Origin: an uncultured Lentisphaeria bacterium
GTDB taxonomy: Bacteria > Verrucomicrobiota > Lentisphaeria > Victivallales > Victivallaceae
Reading direction: 5' to 3'
DNA length: 50,338 nucleotides
Assembly (NCBI GenBank): GCA_903831825.1
Contig: CAIKZE010000056.1
Coordinates: forward strand, 1-50,338
The notes under the pieces are model-generated. The model was not told the DNA's origin. It made no database searches and saw nothing but the letters and a program-made list of their open reading frames with translations. How positions within the stretch are numbered: the first letter of the stretch is position 1; every line of letters starts with the position of its first letter. The translations under genes were made by a program, and so were the position numbers. Below are positions 43,162-50,338 of this stretch, piece after piece.

Positions 43162-45201
43162 TTACCGTGTTGCCTGGCCGTTAATGACCTCGATCGTAAA
43201 AAACCTTTTAATATCTTTCAGTTCAAAATTTATTTCCCCGTTAGTAACGGGTAATGTTTTCGTCTCCGCCAAATCCGCGGAATATAATTTTGCGCTGACA
43301 AAATTGCCTTTTACGGCAATCCTGCCGCTCAGGAGCGGATAATTAACCTTTTCAACCAACCGGTCACCCGCATATTGATTTCTTATTGTCGGATGATAAA
43401 CCGGAGTCATCCCGGCAGGCAGAAAGTGAATGATATGACGGTTATCCGCCTGGTAAACCTGATATTTTATATCTGCGGGAACTTCCAGTTCAAGCGGCAG
43501 GCGGATGATTTTATCCAGTTCGCGCAACACCGGCTCGACATTTTCTGTTTTATGCAGCCTCTTATCGGTCCAATATAATTTATCGGTGTTTAGTTTGCCA
43601 CGATATTCAACTTGACCGGGAATCTCTCTTTGAGGATGCCAGGCGCCGAATTCGAAGAAATTATCCTTGTTCTGGCAGCTTCTGTCCACCTGCGGCAGAA
43701 TTTGCTCCACCCCGTATTGAGCGAGAAATTTATCTTTTCTGAAATTGCCGCGCTCGTCCCGGTTGCCCAATAAGCCGCTGGCAATTACTTTGCCGCCGTC
43801 TTCAATGTATTTGGTTAAATCCTTGATGAAATCGTCCGCGACGCAATCACAATCCGCCAGGACTAAAATGGGATGCCGTTTCACTTCCGGAACTTTATCG
43901 ACAACCGCCAGCGGATAATTTTTTTCAAACATTGCCCGGACTAAATTATAAAAGCTGTTCTGGTAGTCATCGACGCTGTCGCCGTTAAACATTTTACTGG
44001 TCTGAGAATAATAAACCGCTACCGGAGAAGCGGTTACCCCAATAAAAAGCTGCGGATGGCGCTGTTCAAAATTAAATGCTTCATGCACTATTTCCGGATC
44101 ATCGGGCAGAGTTCGCCAAATATCTTCAAGGATTCCCAATCTACCCTTTTGAGTCGAAATCCAATTATCGCTGCCGAAGAACCGGTTTAAACTCCAGCCT
44201 AAAAATGCGGTATCGGGGAAGAAGGCGTAAGCCAGGCCTAAACAGCCGATATTGCGCCTTTCGGAAATGCCCCGATGCAGCAGCATATCGGGAATCCGGT
44301 CGGTAATCTTGCTGTGTCCGCCAAAAATCTCCCCGCACATTTCCAGCATCGTCAAATTTAACGGCTCATTCATATAAACCATGCTCATGCTGCAAGTATC
44401 CAGAAACTTGCCGGTGGAGGCGCAGCAGCAACTGGTCATCAGGGCCTTGGGCCCCAGCGCGTTACGGATTAACTGCAGAAAATCTTTGGGGTCGGCATAG
44501 CGCATCGTCAGCCAGTCCCGCCATGCCGGATTGTCATAGTTGCCCCAGAATGTCATGTCCGCCGTGTCAGGCAGAGCGTGGCCGTAAAGATTTTTGAATT
44601 TAGCCCGGCAATGTTCGCAGCCGCAGCCCCGCCATTGACCATAATGGACAATGTCATCGCTCTCGACGCCGTCAAGTTCAGTTTCCCCGACTAAATTGGT
44701 AAGATAGGCAAGATAGGCTTTTTGAAATGACGGATTGTTAATGCAATACATCTCGACCTGGTAAGCGGGAATGAAGACCGGCTCGTTATTATCGACCCGC
44801 TTTTGACGCCACGAATTTATCGGGGTGCCCGCATAATGCAGTTGGTCGATAATCGTCTTGTCTAAATTAATCACCAGATGATGATGATTGCGCTTATAAG
44901 TATCCCAGCGCCCCGCCATGTCCGGAGGCCGGTGGGTGCAGACCGCGGAGTGATGGTCGATCACGGTGATCCCGTATTGGTGATAGGCTTCCACAATATA
45001 TTTGATTAACGCAGTGACCGTTTCAAAACAAACGATAAAATCCCAACGCAAGTGCATCCCGTAAATAATTACGCCGTTCACGCCGGCATTTTTTGCCGCC
45101 AGGGCTTTCTTTTGAATTTTATTTTCAATATAAGTGCTGGGATAATCGAAATCCTCAAATTCAATCCAGTGGCTGATTGTACGATACAAATTTTCTCTCA
45201 T
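43162..45201 (-). CDS. Large glycoside-hydrolase-like protein (TIM barrel, GATase-like and beta domains)
   Basis: 679 aa, cytoplasmic (no signal peptide). Residues 1-380 look like a TIM barrel: KNAGVNGVIIYGMHLRWDF, YHQYGITVIDHHSAV, ETELDGVESDDIVHYGQWRGCGCEHCRAKF and GCLGLAYAFFPDTAFLGWSLNRFFG. Acidic residues in DGVESDD are catalytic candidates, and four Cys at CGCEHC may bind a metal. Residues 385-500 resemble the GATase-like second domain of GH42 beta-galactosidases (AVYYSQTSKMF, ILVLADCDCVADDFIKDLTKYIEDGGKVIASG). The C-terminus (550-679) is a beta-sandwich. No family can be named with certainty. It is first in the operon behind a strong promoter at 45314-45342. Confidence 0.65.
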   Translation of the reverse strand: MRENLYRTISHWIEFEDFDYPSTYIENKIQKKALAAKNAGVNGVIIYGMHLRWDFIVCFETVTALIKYIVEAYHQYGITVIDHHSAVCTHRPPDMAGRWDTYKRNHHHLVINLDKTIIDQLHYAGTPINSWRQKRVDNNEPVFIPAYQVEMYCINNPSFQKAYLAYLTNLVGETELDGVESDDIVHYGQWRGCGCEHCRAKFKNLYGHALPDTADMTFWGNYDNPAWRDWLTMRYADPKDFLQLIRNALGPKALMTSCCCASTGKFLDTCSMSMVYMNEPLNLTMLEMCGEIFGGHSKITDRIPDMLLHRGISERRNIGCLGLAYAFFPDTAFLGWSLNRFFGSDNWISTQKGRLGILEDIWRTLPDDPEIVHEAFNFEQRHPQLFIGVTASPVAVYYSQTSKMFNGDSVDDYQNSFYNLVRAMFEKNYPLAVVDKVPEVKRHPILVLADCDCVADDFIKDLTKYIEDGGKVIASGLLGNRDERGNFRKDKFLAQYGVEQILPQVDRSCQNKDNFFEFGAWHPQREIPGQVEYRGKLNTDKLYWTDKRLHKTENVEPVLRELDKIIRLPLELEVPADIKYQVYQADNRHIIHFLPAGMTPVYHPTIRNQYAGDRLVEKVNYPLLSGRIAVKGNFVSAKLYSADLAETKTLPVTNGEINFELKDIKRFFTIEVINGQATR

Positions 45202-45558
45202 TTCTCACCTTTACTTAACTCCGCGAGAAAATCAAAGAGCGTTCCCGCGTTTTCTGACTTAATGTAATTTCTTTAAACACTTATTAAAGACTTATTTAAC
45301 AACATATGCTTAGAACATAATGCTTATTTCTTATTTTGTCAATGGATAAAGCAAAAAAATCCCCTTGCAAATAGAGTAAATCTCTTTTAAAAGTGTTTAA
45401 TACACTATTGCTTCATACAGATGCCGAAATTTTGAAAATACGAGTGTTGAAAGCGAGGATATGATGGTATCGGGAAGTTAAGAGAAATTTGGAAGCCGCT
45501 TGGCGCGGCAATCACAAGCCTCCGCGGAAACCGGAGGCTTGTTGATTCTGTCGTTGGG
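45202..45558. promoter_or_regulatory. Regulatory region upstream of the glycoside-hydrolase operon
   Basis: No gene. On the minus strand TTGACA (45342-45337) and TATGTT (45319-45314), with a 17-base spacer, form an excellent promoter. The 10-mer AAGTGTTTAA occurs in opposite orientations on both sides of it (45273-45282 and 45391-45400), and AGTGT-ttaat-ACACT spans 45392-45406; both are operator candidates. A perfect 10-bp stem CAAGCCTCCG/CGGAGGCTTG (45515-45541) lies between the GH4 stop and this region, without a T-run, and may still end that transcript. Confidence 0.6.
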
Positions 45559-46893
45559 TTATTTAAAAGTAGTCAGATAGCTCTTGTATTCCTTGCGGAA
45601 ATCCGCCCAGATGTTTCTGGCCTGAGACAGGCTGCGGACATACGGATCGAGGCACAGCGTCTGCACCGCCAGGCTGTCGTCACCCTCGTGGGTTGCCTTG
45701 GTAATCATTTCGTGCAGCGTGATCTGGCGGCGGCAGATTTCCTGCGGTCCGACCGGCAGTTCGCCGATGTAAATACTGCGGACCTGTCCGCCGATGGCGA
45801 TACCGGGGACGTCAACGATCGCATTGGACGGCAAGTTCGAGATTGCACCGTGGTTTACAATATTGATGGCGTCAAAGTAAGTCGGGGTATTGGTTTCCAG
45901 CGCCACGATCACCTGACACGGCTTTTCCGCATAGTACGGATGGTCGTTGTTGACCGGGAACGGCGGTTTCGTGTAGGTTTTGCCTAATAACCGCGTCATT
46001 TCCAGAGCATGAGCCTTCTTGTTCGCCAGATTTTCGTACAGATCCGCATTCGATTTGTAATGATGCTCTTTCCATTCAGATTCTTCCCAGAAAAACGGCA
46101 TATATTCGACAATGTGATCGTCGTAACCAACCGGATACATGTTGAACGTATTCAGCGTTTCCAGCGTGAACATTTGCGTCGGAATATTATCAAAGTGCTT
46201 CTTCCAGTATTTGGATTTTCTGACTTTGTCCAGAAACTCCGGCATGCAGCTTTCGCGAGTCCCTTTTTTCCTGATGTCAAACAGCCAGTTCAGGTGGTTG
46301 ATGCCGCCGGAAAAGACTTCCAGTTCGCCGGGCTCCATGCCGAGTTGTTCGGCGATGACGCCGAACGAACCATGCACCTGATGGCAGAAGCCGAGCGCTT
46401 TGATCGGCGAATAATTCTTGAAGTAGGTACATAGAACCGACATCGGATTGGTGAAGTTCATCAGCCATGCGTCCGGGCAAAGTTTTTCCATGTCGGCCAG
46501 AATTTCCTTGAACATGCAGATGTTGCGCATGGCGTGGATCAGGCCGCCGGGACCGCCGTTCTCCCCTTGAACCTGATGTACTCCGTATTTGGCTGGAATG
46601 CGGATGTCTTTCACCCAGTTGGCGTAACGACTGGGTTCACACGAGGTAATAACGTAATCGCAACCGTCAAGCGCTTTTTTCCGGTCAGTCGTTGTCTTCA
46701 GCGACACTTTTATTTTTTTATTGGATTTTAAAATGCCGGCAACGGTTTCTTCGGCGGATTTCAACCGTTCCGCGCTGATATCCTGCAGCACGAATTCGCA
46801 ACCGTTGAAAAGCTCATGCGCGTTCAACTCTTTTGCCACACTCACGACAAAGCCGGAACCGGCTCCCAACATCGCAATCTTCAATTTTTTCAT
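45559..46893 (-). CDS. Family 4 glycoside hydrolase (alpha-glucosidase/alpha-galactosidase type)
   Basis: The ATG at 46893 is chosen (444 aa), because AGGA lies at the right distance. GH4 enzymes are NAD+- and Mn2+-dependent glycosidases that oxidise the sugar at C3 and eliminate the aglycone. The dinucleotide-binding start MLGAGSGFVVSVAKEL, the VQGENGGPGGLIHAMRN stretch, FTNPMSVLCTYFKN, and the metal ligands Cys in GFCHQVHGSFG and His in SGGINHLNWLFDI are all present. The length fits MelA/AglA/LplD relatives. Substrate (alpha-glucoside, -galactoside or -glucuronide) cannot be told from the sequence. It follows the UroD-family gene on the same strand. Confidence 0.92.
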   Translation of the reverse strand: MKKLKIAMLGAGSGFVVSVAKELNAHELFNGCEFVLQDISAERLKSAEETVAGILKSNKKIKVSLKTTTDRKKALDGCDYVITSCEPSRYANWVKDIRIPAKYGVHQVQGENGGPGGLIHAMRNICMFKEILADMEKLCPDAWLMNFTNPMSVLCTYFKNYSPIKALGFCHQVHGSFGVIAEQLGMEPGELEVFSGGINHLNWLFDIRKKGTRESCMPEFLDKVRKSKYWKKHFDNIPTQMFTLETLNTFNMYPVGYDDHIVEYMPFFWEESEWKEHHYKSNADLYENLANKKAHALEMTRLLGKTYTKPPFPVNNDHPYYAEKPCQVIVALETNTPTYFDAINIVNHGAISNLPSNAIVDVPGIAIGGQVRSIYIGELPVGPQEICRRQITLHEMITKATHEGDDSLAVQTLCLDPYVRSLSQARNIWADFRKEYKSYLTTFK

Positions 46894-46958
46894 TTTCATC
46901 CTGTACAATTTTTATTCTATTAAGTTATTGAAGCGACATGCCTCATTAATTCCAATTT

Positions 46959-48020
46959 TTATATTTTTGCCCGATATTCTTCCGCCAGCCGCATAATTTC
47001 TTGTGCTTCTTCAGGTGTTCTGACATAATCATCGAGATGTTCGGCATCAACTCCCACGTCATAAATGCAGTTGCCGATCAACGTTTTATCGCGAATGCCG
47101 TCGCGCAATTCCTGGCGGGTCACCAATAATTTCAAAGGTACATCTTCGAATTTTGAGCGCAAAACATCCATCATGGCAATGCCTCGCGGCAGTTTGGGGT
47201 TATTGGTATATTGCAACAGCAGCAGTCCGTTAATCCTTTTCAGGCTGTCCGCAATATGAATGGAAGAGCCTTCCAGATGCATCGAGCATTTGCCGCCGGC
47301 TTTATCCACGGTATAATTTATGACCGGCAGCAGAAATTCTTCAAACATTTCCGCTGAATAATTAGTGCTGGTATCAGCGGTCAGAGACAAGCAATCGCCG
47401 GGTTCCCAGAATCCCTGCCAGCCGATATGGCCGCCGTCAATCCGGTCGGCCAGTTCAAGTACCCGGCGGCGGAATTGCAGCACAAAATCAGCGCAACGCC
47501 ATAACAGCGCTTTCAATTCTTCCGGACGATCATAAAAGTCATAGAGTATCTCCGGGCCGCGCAACGCCTCGGCAATATCATCCGGGCCCCAGGTGGAAGG
47601 GGAAGCAAGCATAAAATTATCCGGTTTATACTGTTTATAATATTCCATGGCATAAATAAACTTGGCCAGCCATGGATTACTTTCATTATAGCGGACTTCA
47701 TCGAGACGATTATAAATATTCCGCATGGGAACGCTCCAGATATTGCAGCCGTCTGATTGCAGTTCGCCGCCCATAAAACCGGCATAGGGATTGCCGAATC
47801 CGGGACGACCGGAAGGAAAAAAATCATCTCTAAATAGACTGAGCTTCCGGTGATTATCCATATCGGCGCCAAACATCCCGGGGATGTCCGGGAAAAATTG
47901 CACACTTGAGGCTGGCCCCGGTATGCAGAAATGGATCAGGATCCGGTCTTTCATCTCGCCGGCAAAAAGAGCTTTCATCTTTTTGACATGCTCAAAAACA
48001 TCTTCTTTTTTGTAGGTCAT
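46959..48020 (-). CDS. UroD-superfamily protein (second of two in the cluster)
   Basis: 353 aa. It follows the general UroD/MtaA fold: DRILIHFCIPGPASSVQFFPDI near the start, LASPSTWGPDDIAEALRGPEILYDF (about 138-162), GWQGFWEPGDCLSLTADTSTNYSAEMFEEFLLP (about 200-232), a HLEGSSIHIADSLKRINGLLLLQYTNNP stretch and the C-terminal TLIGNCIYDVGVDAEHLDDYVRTPEEAQEI. The zinc-binding HxC of corrinoid methyltransferases is replaced by HLEG. It is only distantly similar to the other UroD-family protein at 38897. It lies between the pseudopilin gene and GH4, presumably in one transcript with them. Catalytic role unknown. Confidence 0.8.
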   Translation of the reverse strand: MTYKKEDVFEHVKKMKALFAGEMKDRILIHFCIPGPASSVQFFPDIPGMFGADMDNHRKLSLFRDDFFPSGRPGFGNPYAGFMGGELQSDGCNIWSVPMRNIYNRLDEVRYNESNPWLAKFIYAMEYYKQYKPDNFMLASPSTWGPDDIAEALRGPEILYDFYDRPEELKALLWRCADFVLQFRRRVLELADRIDGGHIGWQGFWEPGDCLSLTADTSTNYSAEMFEEFLLPVINYTVDKAGGKCSMHLEGSSIHIADSLKRINGLLLLQYTNNPKLPRGIAMMDVLRSKFEDVPLKLLVTRQELRDGIRDKTLIGNCIYDVGVDAEHLDDYVRTPEEAQEIMRLAEEYRAKI

Positions 48021-48083
48021 AATAATTTTTCTTTAATAATTAAATTATCTCGGATAATCTTCCAGATTCAATATTGTCTGCAA

Positions 48084-48785
48084 TCACCAGTATCTTCCCC
48101 ATAAATTATCGGTAGAGGGTATGGGATAAATTCCCGCCCAGGTTCCATTCTCCACATGTCCGTCGCAATTAAGCATGTTTATTGTCTTATTATGACGAAA
48201 ATCCAGGCGATCGGGAAGGTAACCGGCATAACAACGATATGGATCCCCCGACTTATAATCAATTCCGTCCCAATAGTCCACCAGCAGGCAATTCTTACTG
48301 ACAGACCATCCTGCTTTCTGGGCTATTTGAGTTCTTCGCAAATATTTATATGCAGGAGCAGAATCATTGGTTATAACAAGATTTATCCCGTAACTGATGC
48401 CTTGAGCGTTCGCAGTGGCCGCTGTCGGGTCGCGTTTATCGTCGGGACACCAGAAAATGGCTTTTCTGCCGACCGTTGCCCCGCCCAGACCAACAGCTCC
48501 CCTGGCCTGCGCATAACTGCACGGCACATACTTGCTGTCGCAAAGCACTCGATACCATTCCTGAGTGCCGTTCCAGTTTACCGGATACCAGTCCTGGCTG
48601 TCTCCGGCATAAGATTCAAGGACGACGCCAAGCTGCTTTAAATTATTGATACAATATGCTTTACGCGCAGTTATCCTGGCTTTGTTCAGCGCCGGCAGCA
48701 GCAGCGCCGCCAAAATGGCGATGATGGCTACGACAATGAGCAATTCGATGAGTGTGAAAACTTTTAATTTTCTGCAATTAGTCAT
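48084..48785 (-). CDS. Type II secretion-like pseudopilin (H-x9-DG type)
   Basis: 233 aa. The N-terminus [21 protein letters not shown] and its continuation are a classical prepilin signal: a short basic leader, a cleavage site before Phe10, Glu at +5 and a hydrophobic helix of about 20 residues. Residue -1 is Val instead of Gly. The soluble part contains the usual [26 protein letters not shown] and, near the C-terminus, [21 protein letters not shown], the H-x9-DG motif. These proteins are expanded by the dozen in Lentisphaerota and Planctomycetota and may form secretion pseudopili or bind glycans. It lies between the regulator gene and the UroD-family gene, so it is probably expressed with the sugar cluster. 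Confidence 0.92.
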   Translation of the reverse strand: MTNCRKLKVFTLIELLIVVAIIAILAALLLPALNKARITARKAYCINNLKQLGVVLESYAGDSQDWYPVNWNGTQEWYRVLCDSKYVPCSYAQARGAVGLGGATVGRKAIFWCPDDKRDPTAATANAQGISYGINLVITNDSAPAYKYLRRTQIAQKAGWSVSKNCLLVDYWDGIDYKSGDPYRCYAGYLPDRLDFRHNKTINMLNCDGHVENGTWAGIYPIPSTDNLWGRYW

Positions 48786-48817
48786 TTTTCTTTCCTCATT
48801 TTTGTATATTTAAAAAC

Positions 48818-49951
48818 TTAAGTCTCCCGGACAACCAATTTAGGTTCGACCACTATCCGCTGACCGGTTTTGCGGTTGATGATGCAATCGGCGGCTAAAT
48901 GGGCAATTTCTGTTTCATTAATCGAGATCGAAGTCAATGCCGGATGCAGCACCTCCGTCCAGGATGTGTTGTAAAAACCCACGATGCTAAGATTTTGCTT
49001 AAAGTCCAGACCGATTATTGAGGCTGCCTTATAAACTTGGACGGCTCGAAAATCGCCCAAGGCAAAAATCCCCGCAGGTCCCTGTTTCAACAGTTCGGCG
49101 AACTCCATTATACTCCGGTCATTCAACGAGAGCCCTTCCTTGATGACAGTCAGGCTGGACTCCGGAAACCCGGCTTCGCGTAAAGCGGCTTTCATGCCGC
49201 CCAGGATGACCATGTCATGACATTCGTCTCCGTTCCGGCAGCCGTTGCGTTGGCGTTCCGTTTCCGGCAGGTTGTAAAACGTGATGAAAATAAATTTTTT
49301 CCGGCCGGCTTTAATCAGATGTTCAGCGGCCAGCCGGCCGGCCTTGACCGGATCAAAAGTGATGATGTTGGCATCCGGAAAGTCAATTCCGCTTTCATAG
49401 TGCATGAGAAAATTCAACTGCCGGAAATTTGCCCGGTACTTATGCAGCAGTTTGTACGGCATATGCCGGCTGCCGTCCATCACTAATGTTTCAATCCCGT
49501 TGGCAACGTATTTTTTCAGACATTTTTCTTTGTCGGCAAGGTTACTGTCGGCGTCGGGCAATACTGGCGACTGGAGGATGTGGTCTATGTCGGATTTTTC
49601 CAAATCCCGGATAAGCGTTTCCGCCAGGTTCTGATGAAGATCGCCGCGGGTGCGCATCGCCAGTCCGACTTTCCGGATGGCGGCGCCTGCGCCTGTTTTA
49701 TTAGCCGCGACTGCCGGAACGGTGACAAACATCCCTTTGCCGCGGGCCTTGTAAATATAACCATCCGCTTCCAGTTGCCGCACGGCATTGCAGATTGTCG
49801 GCATCGTTGTCTTAAAGCACTCGGTCAGCGCCTGATAAGTAGGGATTCTGCCGCCGGGAACGAATTCCCCGTTGGCAATTTTTTCCTTAATGCTTTCGCT
49901 GATCTGATAATACTTCGGCAAAGAAAGCGTTTTGTCTGTTTCTTTTAACAT
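48818..49951 (-). CDS. GntR-type HTH regulator with LacI-like sugar-sensor domain
   Basis: 377 aa. Residues 1-72 are a GntR winged helix (PKYYQISESIKEKIANGEFVPGGRIPTYQAL, then MPTICNAVRQLEADGYIYKARGKGMFV). Residues about 90-377 are a periplasmic-binding-protein-like (LacI/GalR, peripla_BP_3) effector domain: HLIKAGRKKFIFITFYNLPETERQRNG, GIFALGDFRAVQVYKAASIIGL, LSIVGFYNTSWTEVLHPALTSISINETEIA. This AraR-like architecture represses sugar-utilisation genes until a sugar binds. A consensus promoter at 49991-50019 and a perfect palindrome over its start site suggest autorepression. The glycosidase and UroD genes that follow are the likely targets. Effector unknown. Confidence 0.93.
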   Translation of the reverse strand: MLKETDKTLSLPKYYQISESIKEKIANGEFVPGGRIPTYQALTECFKTTMPTICNAVRQLEADGYIYKARGKGMFVTVPAVAANKTGAGAAIRKVGLAMRTRGDLHQNLAETLIRDLEKSDIDHILQSPVLPDADSNLADKEKCLKKYVANGIETLVMDGSRHMPYKLLHKYRANFRQLNFLMHYESGIDFPDANIITFDPVKAGRLAAEHLIKAGRKKFIFITFYNLPETERQRNGCRNGDECHDMVILGGMKAALREAGFPESSLTVIKEGLSLNDRSIMEFAELLKQGPAGIFALGDFRAVQVYKAASIIGLDFKQNLSIVGFYNTSWTEVLHPALTSISINETEIAHLAADCIINRKTGQRIVVEPKLVVRET

Positions 49952-49975
49952 TAATTATTCTCTTTATTCCAAAAC

Positions 49976-49987
49976 TACTATATAGTA
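49976..49987. promoter_or_regulatory. Operator candidate of the GntR-type regulator
   Basis: TACTATATAGTA is a perfect 12-bp palindrome that spans the predicted transcription start (about 49984) of the regulator gene, an ideal position for autorepression. Confidence 0.5.
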
Positions 49988-49990
49988 CAG

Positions 49991-50019
49991 AGTATAGCGG
50001 ATAAAGGGAAAAATGTCAA
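49991..50019 (-). promoter_or_regulatory. Promoter of the GntR-type regulator and downstream genes
   Basis: On the minus strand TTGACA (50019-50014) and TATACT (49996-49991) are separated by exactly 17 bases, close to the vegetative consensus, 40 bases upstream of the ATG at 49951. Confidence 0.7.
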
Positions 50020-50100
50020 TGCAGTTCTAAAAAAATCCAACAAAAATTGGCATGTTTCAAAAAAGTTTAGAGATAGTTGACACTTTTTGAGATGCCGCCA

Positions 50101-50191
50101 TTGAGAGCCGTAGGCTCGAATCATGTTGTAGGGACGGATTTTAATCCGTCCGCCATCCCCGCACAATTTGAGAGCCGTAGGCTCGAATCAT
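50101..50191. repeat. Direct-repeat extragenic palindromic element
   Basis: Two identical 24-base copies starting TTGAGAGCCGTAGGCTCG (50101-50124, 50168-50191) contain a small AGCC-gta-GGCT hairpin and flank a 20-bp palindrome (50132-50151). It looks like a REP-type intergenic repeat. Confidence 0.6.
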
Positions 50192-50338
50192 ATCAATCCT
50201 TCTATGAGGTCTTTTGTCAAGTCTGATTCGCTATTTACCTGTTTTTTTTCTGCTTTTTTTCTTAAAAACTTACTTTCAAGAGAAAAAGCTCCGCTATCAT
50301 CTTCCAACAATGATCTTCCTATTTTTGTTTTTTGTTAC

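Larger units (their letters stand above)
49952..50338. other. Upstream region of the GntR-type regulator with extragenic repeats
   Basis: No gene is supported. It contains the regulator's promoter and palindrome (described separately), a 24-bp perfect direct repeat at 50101-50124 and 50168-50191 (core GAGAGCCGTAGGCTCGAATC), and the palindrome GGACGGATT-tt-AATCCGTCC at 50132-50151 between them. Bases 50187-50334 on the minus strand form a 48-codon open stretch without a normal start codon; this may be chance. Confidence 0.5.

Noticed and set aside
38897-48020. A corrinoid methyltransferase (MtaA/CmuA-type) system for O-demethylation
   Set aside because: Both UroD-family proteins lack the HxC zinc motif, and no corrinoid-binding protein or reductive activator gene is present in the window.
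50187-50334. A 48-codon minus-strand open stretch at the window end that could be the tail of a gene
   Set aside because: It has no ATG or GTG start, is bounded by a stop at the window edge, and the A-rich composition makes a chance open frame plausible.

Overview
The window reads as chromosomal DNA of a Gram-negative, probably anaerobic bacterium, most likely of the Lentisphaerota (Victivallales-like). This is inferred from gene content rather than a database search. The pointers are H-x9-DG-type pseudopilins, two uroporphyrinogen-decarboxylase (UroD) family genes beside glycoside hydrolases, a DUF5107/TPR protein, a GntR regulator with a LacI-type sensor, and small secreted coiled-coil proteins. 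No rRNA, tRNA, CRISPR array or transposase gene was seen.

Layout. 0.2-2.8 kb (+): a compact RNB-domain ribonuclease and a J-domain protein, followed by a gene-free patch with a MITE-like insertion. 8.7-3.3 kb (-): a housekeeping operon gyrA-folP-cdaA-cdaR, linking DNA gyrase, folate synthesis and cyclic-di-AMP synthesis. 9.0-11.1 kb (+): a two-gene AbiE-like (type IV toxin-antitoxin) pair behind a repeat-rich promoter. 12.3-11.1 kb (-): a DUF4143 AAA ATPase with two phased palindromes upstream.

12.4-20.9 kb (all -) is the most unusual part and looks like an envelope or metal-stress signalling island. It holds two small secreted or anchored helical proteins, an XRE-type HTH fused in frame to a type II pseudopilin, and an ECF sigma / small membrane anti-sigma candidate / anchored periplasmic sensor triad laid out like CnrH-CnrY-CnrX. 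It also holds a sigma-54 type two-component system and a secreted EF-hand protein with a long His/Met/Gly repeat tract. The EF-hand gene has a good -24/-12 (sigma-54) promoter and 21-bp-phased TGCG-type elements about 100 bp upstream, so the neighbouring NtrC-like regulator is a natural candidate activator.

21-27.6 kb (-): endonuclease IV, a flavodoxin-fold reductase, a DUF523/DUF1722 protein, an ArsF-like / thioredoxin / permease cluster and a DUF2079 membrane protein. A 274-bp structured inverted-repeat element (27719-27992) has a partial copy at 19758. 28.1-30.1 kb (+): class II fructose-bisphosphate aldolase and a secreted Lys/Glu-rich protein. 35.3-30.1 kb (-): a pyrimidine operon pyrR-pyrB-pyrC that continues into an M20 amidohydrolase and a GNAT-like acyltransferase. 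A stand-alone RAM-domain protein lies at 35.6 kb (+).

50-36 kb (-): a carbohydrate-utilisation region read away from a GntR/LacI-type regulator. It comprises the regulator, a pseudopilin, a UroD-family protein, a GH4 glycosidase, a large TIM-barrel/GATase-like glycosidase, a DUF5107-TPR protein, a second UroD-family protein, a jelly-roll protein, and an MFS transporter interrupted by one in-frame amber codon. Consensus-like promoters and palindromes suggest at least three transcription units here.
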